Of a stretch of 64,000 nt of DNA, positions 55,428-64,000 are shown one piece after another. The DNA is from Symbiodinium microadriaticum. Lineage: Eukaryota > Sar > Dinophyceae > Suessiales > Symbiodiniaceae. The stretch is taken from NCBI GenBank assembly GCA_001939145.1, contig LSRX01000170.1, positions 579,622 through 643,621 of the forward strand. Direction: 5' to 3'. Position 1 is the first letter of the stretch, and each line of letters opens with the position of its first letter. The notes below the pieces were generated by a model that saw only the letters and a list, made by a program, of their open reading frames with translations, made no database searches and had not been told where the DNA came from. Position numbers and translations under genes: made by a program.

Positions 55428-56087
55428 GTGTGGTTGCAGCTCAGTCTGATGTTGTCAATGTGATGTCCGGTTTTGGCAAGTGAAATGATGTGTCGTGAAG
55501 CGTATCGAAGCCGACGACGAGGTGGCTCAATTGTTTCAGTGGCTGCCGTGATGCCTGAGGCAACATTCGCTGGCTTCATTTTCCAAAAGCCGGCACCAGC
55601 TTCGCAGCAACGCTGTGGAATTATGCGACTTGAACAGGAAGCTATGGACGTTTTGCTTGAGTCGGAAGTTCAGGTGCAAGCTTGGTCAGGAGGGTTCAGG
55701 CCTTGCGACCTTTACGCTGCTACCAGTGGGGGATCCATGCCAAAATTCTGGTAAGATCAGGTTCCAGTTGTTGTCTGCACGAGTATCCACGCTGGCAACC
55801 GTAGCACTGTCCGGTTCCAGCGGCGTTTGGACATGTTTCCACTACACACACTTGCGGGTACCTTAAGCACTACGACTGCGAAACGACAGAGTGTCCAGGC
55901 AACCTCAAGAACACCCGGTTCCACGCGAGTTGTCATCGTGACTTCGCCCTGCTTCTGCATCCCCGTAGTTGCATCACAATCCAACCTCACAGTCGGCACC
56001 AACGTCGCAATCATGTTCATCGCAATCGCGGCCTACGATATTAAACATCTTCAAGTTCATACACAACCATCATTGGTGTCATCGCAG

Positions 56088-56252
56088 TCTTCGAAACTGG
56101 CGGTGTTTACAGACTTACAGATGCGGCATCGGATCATGCACGCCAAGCCGCAGTACGCGAGGCGTGTGGCCAGGAAGCTCCTTTGGACCTCTCAGTGAGC
56201 CCACTGGCCTCTCCGGACTGCCAGGCACTTCAGCTTCGCGCTGATGCAGCAG
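56088..56252 (+). CDS. Probable exon, unknown protein
   Basis: ATCGCAG|TC to GCAGCAG|GG, phase 1 to phase 1, 54 codons without stop. ETGGVYRLTDAASDHARQAA, VREACGQEAPLDLSVSPLAS, PDCQALQLRADAAG. Strongly protein-like; the frame stays open to about 56455. The next frame (MRHRIMHAKPQYARRVARKL) is also open here but less convincing. No family is recognised. Confidence 0.5.
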
Positions 56253-57507
56253 GGCTAATCATGCTTCATGGGCATGTCGTGATGCCCTTTCCGTTTTCAG
56301 TTGGACTGCAGTCTTACATAGCAGCTTCTGCCCACAGAAGGTACGTACTTCAGGGCACGGTGTTGCGGACGATGTGTCAAAGTCCTCTCTGCTTGTACGA
56401 TGCGCACTCTTGGAAATCATCTCGACCTCATGCCGAGACATTAAGGTCTATGTAGGCATGCAGAAAGCTATGAGCTTTAAGCCGCGGTCGTTTCTGCGTT
56501 TCGGAGGCCTGCTATGATCTGGCGCTCAAGGGCCGCTACCCCCCAGATCAGTGCTTGGGCGCTATCGGATGAGTGAAGTTAGAGGGTGGTAGGGAGCGCC
56601 TGGATGGGGAACTCACGGCTCTGCTGCATCACAAACAGCTCTGGGTTAAGAGACTTCAGTGATGTGGCTGTCGTGTTTGCCGTTTGCATGCTTGGCACGA
56701 CCCTGCTGCGGAAGCACTATGTTCACGAGCCATTCCTTTAGGTTTAGTACAGTGTGCCGCACCAAAAAGTTTCCACAAGCCCAAGGTATTGTCGGGAAGG
56801 CCGGTTGCACCCATGTCCAATTTCAGCCGCTTGCAGCTGTCTCCACAAGAGCATGCTTGGCCCAAATAGACTGCTACAGTGCTACTCAGTTCCTGTACCA
56901 GAATCTTCTAAGCATGTTGATGCTTGGGAGGTGTCCTGAGTTCAAGATTCGAGACGCAGCACAATCCTGTCTCCCAGATGCAGACGCGCTATGAGAAGTG
57001 GCAGGCCCTGCACAGCTTTGTGGCAATTACGAAAGCGGCTCCAGCGCAAAACGAAGATGCACAGAGCGCCCACATAGATCTCGGGGAGGTTCAGCCGGTT
57101 TAGCCCAGCACAGAGGGCCCGAGGGGAAGTTTGTCTCTGTGGTCTTGATTCGTGAGACGTATGTCTAGTCAGGATGAGAAGTGAGATCGTCTTTGCTTCT
57201 GCCTGCCCGGAAGCAGAGACCAAAACACAGGCGTTCCTACAGTACCGGGACAGCTCTCGCTTGCACAGAGGGCTCTGCACAAACCAAGACTGCCTTGAAC
57301 CGAACCGAGCCGACCATTCGAGAGTCTTGAAAATAGTTGCTTGAAGTTCCCTCCCCATGCAGCCAGGTGGTTGGCATGTTCCGTCGCCCAGCACAGAGGC
57401 CCAATCTGTTTACGATCGAATGCTCAAACTTGTCGCCACGCTGAGCCGGAAGCCAGAAGCTTCACGGACTGCTGTAAGCTAGTGCAGGATATAGTCAGGG
57501 TGTTGGC
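56253..57507. other. No supportable gene
   Basis: No exon with credible composition and borders is seen. Confidence 0.5.
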
Positions 57508-57546
57508 GTTCCGTCTCGTTCCGTTCCGTTCGTTCCGTTCCGTTCT
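57508..57546. repeat. GTTCC/CGTTC microsatellite, left flank of tandem array
   Basis: Imperfect GTTCC pentamers. A matching tract is found at 58463-58501 on the other side of the tandem array. Confidence 0.9.
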
Positions 57547-57569
57547 ACCATATATGCAGGTGCAATGCA

Positions 57570-58440
57570 ATTGCTCGGGAAGGGGCCAATGATTTTCAGA
57601 CAGCTTGCAAAAATCACCTGCACAATCCGAAGCTCCGAGTACAACCCGGCTCTTGCCAGTGAAAAGTGGGGGAACTTTATCGCGAGCGCAACGCCGGCTC
57701 TCCCCTGGACCTTGTGGCCATGCTGGCTGCCGAAGTTCGTGAAATTTAGTTTGTTGCCCTTCACCAGGCACCACTCATGCATCCCAACAGTCACCAAAGA
57801 ATTTTCCGGACCCGGCAAAAGTCATTGGGGAGATTTGCAGGCAAGCGGCAAGTCATACCCCAAGCCCGTGGTGGCTGCCGAAGGTCGTGAAATTTAGTTT
57901 GTTGCCCTTCACCATGCATCACTCATGCATCCCAACAGTCACCAAAGAATTTTCCGGACCCGGCAAAAATCATTGGGGAGAGTTCCAGCCAACGGGCAAG
58001 TCACACCCCAAGCCCGTGCTGGCTGCCGAAGTTCGTGAAATTTAGTTTGTTGCCCTTCACCATGCATCACTCATGCATCCCAACAGTCACCAAAGAATTT
58101 TCCGGACCCGGCAACAATCATTGGGGAGATTTCCAGGCAAGGGGCAAGTCACACCCTAAGCTCGTGCTGGCTGCCGAAGTTCGTGAAACTTAGATTGTTG
58201 CCCGTCACCATGCATCCAAACACTCACTAATGAAATTTTACGGAAACGTCAAAAATCATTGAGGAGGTTTGCAGGCAATGTGCAAAACAGGGGAAAACAA
58301 CGCCGCAGGCCCGTGCTGGCTGCCTAGTTGCAGATTTGTCGCTTCTTGTTCTTCCCCATGCAAACCACCACTTGCCAATGAATTTTCCCGACCTACGAAA
58401 AATCATTGAGGTGGTTTCAGTAAACTGGAGATCTACCTGG
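57570..58440. repeat. Tandem array of about 148-base units
   Basis: The marker GGCTGCCGAAG recurs at about 57724, 57873, 58021 and 58168, with a decayed version (GGCTGCCTAG) near 58317, giving a period of 148-149 bases. Each unit contains GTGAAATTTAGTTTGTTGCC, a CATGCATC-type core and AAAGAATTTTCCGGACCCGG. The two middle units are almost identical; the outer ones are increasingly diverged, as expected of unequal crossing-over. No coding frame is shared by all units. Confidence 0.92.
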
Positions 58441-58462
58441 CCTCCTTTTCTGCGAATCTTTG

Positions 58463-58501
58463 TTGCGTTCCGTTCCGTTCGCGTTCCGTTCCGTTCCCGG
58501 G
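58463..58501. repeat. GTTCC/CGTTC microsatellite, right flank of tandem array
   Basis: GTTCCGTTCC pentamers interrupted by GCG. It mirrors the tract at 57508-57546, in the same orientation. Confidence 0.9.
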
Positions 58502-58874
58502 GTTGCGCGAGCACCGCCGCGCCCTTATAGTAGGTCAATAGCAATTACGACCCATACAACTCATACAACCATGCTGGCGGTAGAGCAAGAACAGCATCAT
58601 CACCAGCACCAGCATCACCGTAATGCTTCGATTGTATTGTCCCCTATCCTGGTTTTGCCAAGAGTCTGTACTCGCCGGCACTCGCTTGGCCTTAAAACCG
58701 TTCGAAGTGTCTAAAGTCTTTGCAGAGCCTCACTGTGGTCTCCCACCTCCCGCCGCTGCGGCACCCACCCTGCTGCCACAGTGTCGACTCATGGAGTGGT
58801 ACTGCATCCTTTTGAGCCTCAGGGGTGCCCTCACTGGTTGGGGTCTATGCTGGCATAGAATCTTCAGGGTAACA

Positions 58875-59156
58875 TTAACACCGATGTAGTGGTGCTGGTG
58901 CTGGTGGCGTTGGTCGTCGCGGTAGTAGCTCCAGCAGTGCCAGCTTCACCGCAATGATCGCAGTGATGATACCATATGCCGTTGGAGAGCCAAAGGCATA
59001 CAGCGGTGAGCAGAACGTGTACAGTAGCTCATATAGTTGTAAGTGTTCTGCAAGAGGTCTATTTTCTAGAGACGAAGAAGAAGGCAGACCAGCAACAACT
59101 GTCAACATTAGAGAGGTGAAGAGGGCTGGCATAGCACCGTGCAGCGCCAGGCTCAT
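58875..59156 (-). CDS. Candidate small membrane protein, 93 residues, minus strand
   Basis: ATG to TAA on the minus strand. It has a hydrophobic N-terminal segment (ALFTSLMLTVVAGL), a middle LQLYELLYTFCSPLYAFGSP and a second hydrophobic segment (YGIITAIIAVKLALLELL) followed by a Pro/Ala-rich tail. Minus-strand sequence just upstream is also protein-like (LENDLVGKAKLATGTKATQP before a canonical GTAAGT at about 59247, and SREALSALEAAL near 59365), so this may be the last exon of a longer minus-strand gene. No family is recognised. Confidence 0.4.
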   Translation of the reverse strand: MSLALHGAMPALFTSLMLTVVAGLPSSSSLENRPLAEHLQLYELLYTFCSPLYAFGSPTAYGIITAIIAVKLALLELLPRRPTPPAPAPLHRC

Positions 59157-59554
59157 ATCTGCTTATCACAATGGCCTCCATGCCAGCGGCTTCCAGAAGG
59201 AAGAGTACCAGGACATGGTCCAGGCTGCCCTGCAAAAATGCCTGCATGGAAGACTTACAAGGTTGGGTCGCCTTTGTTCCAGTTGCAAGCTTGGCTTTTC
59301 CAACCAGATCATTTTCGAGCTGCAGGGACCAGCTGAAACCTCGCCAGTTTCTGAGTGCAGCTTCCAAAGCCGAAAGCGCCTCCCGGGAGGCTTGCACGCG
59401 GGGTGAGAAGGCGGTGGCTTGCTACGCCCGCTACCCAGGTGCGGCTGGAGGGCTGGAAGAACTCAATTTGGCCAGCTCCCACAGCTGTTTTTGGAATCGT
59501 CAGTGAGCCTGCCCCACCTTGCATCTTCTGTTTCACTTCATGGGGATGCCGCAG

Positions 59555-61285
59555 GCATTGCGGGCTGCACTGCCCGCATGCTCACCGGCGGTGATTGCGC
59601 AGAGGCCTCGAGTAAACGGCCGGGTCCCCAGGGCCTGGCTCAGGGCGTGGCTCAGGAAGGATGACCGTTGAGCTCAGTCTGCTTGCAGCCGTGCCCTGCC
59701 CGTCCCCCGCCAGAGTTCTCCGAAGGAACGGTGAGCCTTTCGATGGAGGGCGACAAAGACTCAGGCAGGCGCTGGAGATGCTGGAGGCCTCAGCCCATTG
59801 GGCTGTTCTGAGACAGAAAACAACGCGGCGACGAATGCCCACACTCATGTAGGAAGTTGTTGTATATCTACTCCCATTTTACCATGAGTTCTTGCTGCAA
59901 GAGCATGTGCTAAATCTGTTGGTTTGGTGCCAGTAGGACATACCTTCCCTTCAAGCGCGGATTCCAAATGAATTCGTACTCATGGTTCGTACCAGTCGGC
60001 TGGGTTCAGAAGCGCATCCGCAAGCGGATTGGGCCAGACCTTCTTCTCTCCTAAGTCGGATCGCAGCTCACGAGCTTGGTCCAGTCCCAGACAGCTCGAG
60101 TTGGTTGCCGCAACTTACTTTCTTCGTGAACTCTCATGTCGTAGTGGATCTATGTGGGTCTTGAAGGTTTGCAGGTCTCGCTGGCAGGCTGGGGGTTTGG
60201 GACAGCTCGGAGTTGCCTTCACACCTCCCAAATTCGGCACGGTCAGAGTTCTACCACTTCACGCAACATCCAGCCTGGTTCCCTTCTTCCAGGACATGGC
60301 TTTCGTGGGTCTCACCGAGCGCTGGGACGAGTCGGTGTGTCTTTTCCACCGCATGCTACCTGGCGTAGTCAATCATCCGCAACGGCTTTAGTGTGGAAAT
60401 TGGCGCCCGGACGCTGACCCAGTCATATCCGCATACGGTTGCTCGCAGAGAAGAAATGAACTCAGAGTCTTTTGAGGTTCGGCGGCTCTGTTAGCACTGC
60501 ACAGCTGGTGGACTTCCATTCCGGAGGACTGCCCATGGTTACAAGTGTGAACTGTAGCAAGTAGCTGGGAAGCTACAGAGCATTCTCACATCAACTGGGC
60601 AACATGTCATCCAGTTTGAGGTTATCGTTACAGCTTCACTTATTTCCCATCTTATGGTTGTCCCAGACTGCCTCTGCACAAGCCGACGGTTTGTTCTTTC
60701 GCACGTACTTCCAGCATACACGCAGGGCAGGCAGGAACTCTCCATTCTTCGAGTGCCTGAACTTGAACTAGTAGTATCTCCGTTGGGCGCAGTTTCCAGC
60801 ATTTGGGCAGCCCAAAGCGTATCAGGATCTCACCAGGATCTTTACGACGAGTCGGTGCTGAATGGCTTCAGGGACCAGGCCTTCACCTTCGCAAACTTCA
60901 CTGTTTAATGGGTAGGTTTGCGCAGCTGTGAATAGCCGAATCATTCTTCTCTTCGCGACGACACCAGCGCCACCCTTGCAGAGAGGTGGGCTTCCAAGCG
61001 ACTCAGTCCTGTCCCTTCGACGTCCAGGAACAAGTCTAACTTGCGTCGCTCTTGTGTCTATAGCACGTGCAGATCTCCAAACGTAGACTTCAGAAGTGTG
61101 CAGTTGGCCTTCCAGTTTCCAGGAATACGTTTCCGCCACAACCGGAGAAAGAAAATTGAGTTTGCTTGCCGAACTGCTAGGTCGACGAAAAAATCTACGC
61201 GGCTGCTGAAAGGCGCTTCGAGAAGCTTCTGGAGTGCCTCGACCAATATTCCGCAACAGCATCCCTTATGCACGCACTCTTGTAA
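59555..61285 (+). CDS. Sulfotransferase-like gene, 3' part, five exons
   Basis: Proposed exons: 59555-59604, 59726-59786, 60293-60364, 60837-60878, 61181-61285 (TAA at 61283-61285). They give, in order, GCTARMLTGGDC; a helix RQRLRQALEMLE; DMAFVGLTERWDESVCLFHR; DLYDESVLNGFRDQ; VDEKIYAAAERRFEKLLE and a short tail. The G-C-x-T-x-MLTG, FVGLTExWDxSVCLFH and DExxYxAAxxRF blocks are the C-terminal half of carbohydrate/Gal-3-O-type sulfotransferases, which move sulfate from PAPS to glycans in the Golgi lumen. Donors are GC, GC, GT, GC; acceptors are all AG|G. Junction phases agree except between the first two exons (phase 0 against 2), so one border is wrong or an exon is missed. The PAPS-binding N-terminal half was not found, though it should lie to the left. 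Confidence 0.75.
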
Positions 61286-61506
61286 TTTGATCCCCCACCT
61301 ACCTTCATCACCAGTAGAGACGGCATGTGGTTCCTCGCTCCCCGAGTCCGATGGACCTTTTTTTTTTTTGAAAAGAGAATCAGAAGAATGGCTTTCCAGA
61401 GCTCGATGCAAGCACCTCAGAGGGCGCAGAAGTCCAAGCGCCGGCGAAGGCATGGCTCTGACAGGCAAGGGAGTGAGCACAACACGCTTCAGCTGACGGA
61501 AACCTG
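61286..61506. other. Region after the sulfotransferase stop; nothing recognised
   Basis: It holds an 11-base T run near 61360. No polyadenylation signal of the AATAAA type is visible, which is usual for dinoflagellates. Confidence 0.6.
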
Positions 61507-61630
61507 AGTAATGTAGGTGGCCTTAATATAATACCTATACTATTTTGAGGGTTCCTTACTATATTTATAGTAGAATATACCCCAAATCCCTATTCTAATT
61601 ATTAAGGATGAAGGCCCCTACATTATTACC
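61507..61630. mobile_element. Fold-back MITE-like element B
   Basis: The ends GTAATGTAGGTGGCCTTAAT and the reverse complement of the right end (GTAATAATGTAGGGGCCTTC) match with small gaps. The right arm contains TATTCTAATTATTAAGG, shared with element A (34295-34406), and the inner AGAATAGGG-TTTGGGG motif is also shared. A and B therefore belong to one family that has drifted. Confidence 0.7.
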
Positions 61631-64000
61631 TTCAGTTGTTGAGGAGTTGTCTCCGAGACTTCCGAGGCAGTATGTTGGCGACGGTTCAGTGTGCGATGCG
61701 CTGAAGCCGCCGTCCAAGGAGTTGCTTGGCCGTTATGATGTGTTTTTGTAGGTTCCATGCGTTCGCATCGTATTCGTTCATTCTATGTAGGTATAGATCT
61801 GTGACCAAACCATCGGCTTTGTGCCACAGAGTCAGCCGGCCACCCCAACTTGCCCAAAAGCATGGTGCTGCCTACGTTGGCAGCCGTACTTGTGTCAGCC
61901 ACAGAAGGAGCACAGGAGGTGCGCCAAAAGCCTTTTTTTCCCGAGGCTGGCAGGAAACTCCAGCGAGCTGACACAGCAGTCTTCGAGACGCACCTGTTCC
62001 TGCGAAGCGGAAGGCCCCTGCGACTCTTCCAGCCGGCTTTACGCCACGACACAAGTTCTCGTCCGTTTTCAATGGCCCCAACAAAAGGCATTGGACATCC
62101 CTGCTACAGCATGTGTAGCCTTTTTGCAGGCTTTACCCTGTTCTTACTCGCAAGACGCGATAGCACCGTACCTCGAGCTGTGATGACTGCCTCGCTTCAG
62201 GCCGCGAATGTGGCATCTCCAAGGCAATTGGGCGCAGCACAGAGTGAGAGGATGTGAGAGGCTACTTCACATCCACTTCGCAATCTAATCACTAAGTCAC
62301 ATCCGCGTGGACGAGAGCGTTGGTGTGTTGTGTTTTGTGCTGAGAATGCAGCACCCTAGCACCCCAGTCAAGCAATCGAATCGGATTACTGTTTTGCTTG
62401 GGTGGCCGTTCTGCATGTAACAGGAAGACAGGCAATCATCCTTCAAAGACCGTTACGCCGCTTCTTTCTAAGGTTCAGTTTAGCTAGGCTCAGCTAGGCT
62501 TTCATGTACAAAGTCTCCGACAACGGGGCATAAATTCAGAACGCCAGGGGCTCATCATCACAAGTGAGCTGCACTGGAGCCAACCTGCAGAATGTTTTTT
62601 TTGAACTGCGTGGGGAAGCGGCGTGCTGGCGTGTCAAATCTCGATCCGTAGGAGCGGAATCCGACTACACACGTGCATGTGGTAGATTCGGTGATTCTAG
62701 CATCTGCCAGGCGCAGGGCATCGATTGCGGGAAGTGCCCCAGCAAACGGCTCGCATTTCTGCAGCCTTCAGACCCGCGCTGCGCGCTCGGCTTTGTCTGC
62801 TCGAGTCTGGCGGTCGGAAACAGGAACGAAAGAGAAGCTGAGATATGGCACGCGAAGGCAAGCAGTGCAGCGGAAGCCGTGAGCACCGCAAGAAAGACGG
62901 GGAAGGATGACGGAGGACAGTCTGATGTTCTGCGTCACAGAATGTGTACAGCAAAAAGAAACTGCTGCACAAGGTCGGGAATCCGACTCCCAGCTCACGT
63001 GCGAGGCCATGGGGGTTTTGAGGATATCCCCGACCTTTCGTGAGTCAGGCGGTTCCGGCGGTGTCGTTTAGGGATGCGTTGTAGAATGTTGTAGACCAAG
63101 ATATAGCGACAAGGCGGTAGGTGACAAGGTTATTCTTATTGGCAGCCTTGAAGATCATCCTAACTCTGGGGGTACTGACTCTGATCTCCACCGCCAGGTG
63201 ACTTCTGGCAATTGCCTGCTGAAGGGGAAACCGATTTCTGAGGTCTTCGCTTGGGACTTCAAGCCTTAACTGGGCTTTGATCATGCGTGTCTGGCTTACA
63301 GTGACGTCATCATAGCTCATCAATCGATCGCTCGCCTTCGATTGCCGAGCACAAGTCTCATCTATGACGCTGAACTAAGCCGGTACATGTTGCCATAGTC
63401 AGCTTGTCCCGCTTTTTGAATTTATAGCTTCTCCCCGCAGCACGCTTTATTGCATCACGGCGCACGGACCGCAGATGCGGTTGCCTGGCTTTCTAGAAAA
63501 AGATGTCTGCAAGCCAAGCAGGAAGAGTTTCATGGGCATTGGACCCAAAGGAGTCGTTTTGTAAATGCTGGGCTGAAAGAGAAGAGAGGCAATCGCAGGC
63601 CAAAAAATACATGCGTTGAGGCCGTCTGGCTCCAAGGACAAAGGCAACGTAAACATGTAACCCCATCACCAGACGTCATGTCATATACCTGTGTAGCTAC
63701 TCGACAACACTCAGAGCTCTCATAGCTGCATTGACACTTGTTCAGAACGCCACTGCCGGAAATGAAGGTATGTGATCCAGCCAAGCCGTGGCAAGGTGCT
63801 GCACACTGGGCTTGCTCCCCATGCAAACCGAAGAAGCCGTCGCAGTTACTCAGAACCCTGCACGGACCCCTTCAGGCTTAACTACATACTTAAGTCACTC
63901 AGGAATGCAAACACAGACCGTTCGCTTATTCTCGCCTGATGGGCAACGCCTCGTGCGTCGATCGCCTTGCTGAATGTCCGGGCTCCCGCCGCGAGACCCC
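61631..64000. other. No supportable gene
   Basis: Open frames at 61850-62257 (MPKSMVLPTLAAVLVSATEG, faintly signal-like) and 62564-63043 (159 codons, Cys/Arg-rich) show no family features and no consistent borders. They may be chance. Confidence 0.45.

Noticed and set aside
57570..58440. CRISPR array
   Set aside because: The 148-base units are contiguous and have no unique spacers; the genome is eukaryotic.
62564..63043. 159-codon plus-strand frame
   Set aside because: Cys/Arg-rich with no recognisable domain; the opposite strand is equally open here.

Overview
This window looks like nuclear DNA of a dinoflagellate alga. The main evidence is the gene structure. Recognisable proteins are cut into small exons of roughly 40 to 130 bases. 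Their introns start with GC, GT or GA and end in AG, and the next exon almost always begins with G (AG|G). This is the intron grammar reported for dinoflagellates. Supporting signs are interstitial TTTAGGG-type repeats, many microsatellites, short fold-back elements and very long introns. The species cannot be named from the sequence. Almost every long open frame is an artefact of microsatellites or chance, so genes had to be found by reading short exons and checking that reading phase carries across each intron.

Layout. 0-9 kb: a scaffold gap, a few isolated exon candidates, and two exons of a U-box ubiquitin-ligase domain (8618-8807). 9-19 kb: microsatellites, telomere-like repeats and no gene I can support. 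19-39.6 kb: one very long plus-strand gene (18983-39552) for an adenylate-kinase-7-like protein, in 21 proposed exons from a start ATG to a TGA stop. It has an N-terminal dehydratase-like domain, a P-loop kinase domain, a coiled coil and a C-terminal Dpy-30 motif. Its introns carry microsatellites, a fold-back element, a nucleotide-sugar-transporter-like exon and at least one more orphan exon. 40-46 kb: exons of unidentified, mostly membrane-type proteins, an apparent frameshifted gene end (43474-43742) and an intronless 287-residue multi-pass membrane protein (44040-44903). 49-51 kb: a perfect 147-base palindrome beside an N, then exons of a protein with an RAWCVAE signature. 52.8-56.3 kb: the first exons of a secreted protein and further coding exons of unknown function. 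57.5-58.5 kb: a tandem array of about 148-base units flanked by GTTCC repeats. 59.5-61.3 kb: the 3' half of a sulfotransferase-like gene. 61.3-64 kb: a second fold-back element and no supportable gene.

How the genes relate. There is no operon-like logic. The genes stand alone and are mostly on the plus strand. The AK7-like protein would act in the flagellar axoneme, buffering ATP, ADP and AMP for dynein. The sulfotransferase and the transporter-like exon point to Golgi glycan chemistry, and the U-box to protein turnover. Family assignments come from motif recognition and phase consistency only; no database search was run.
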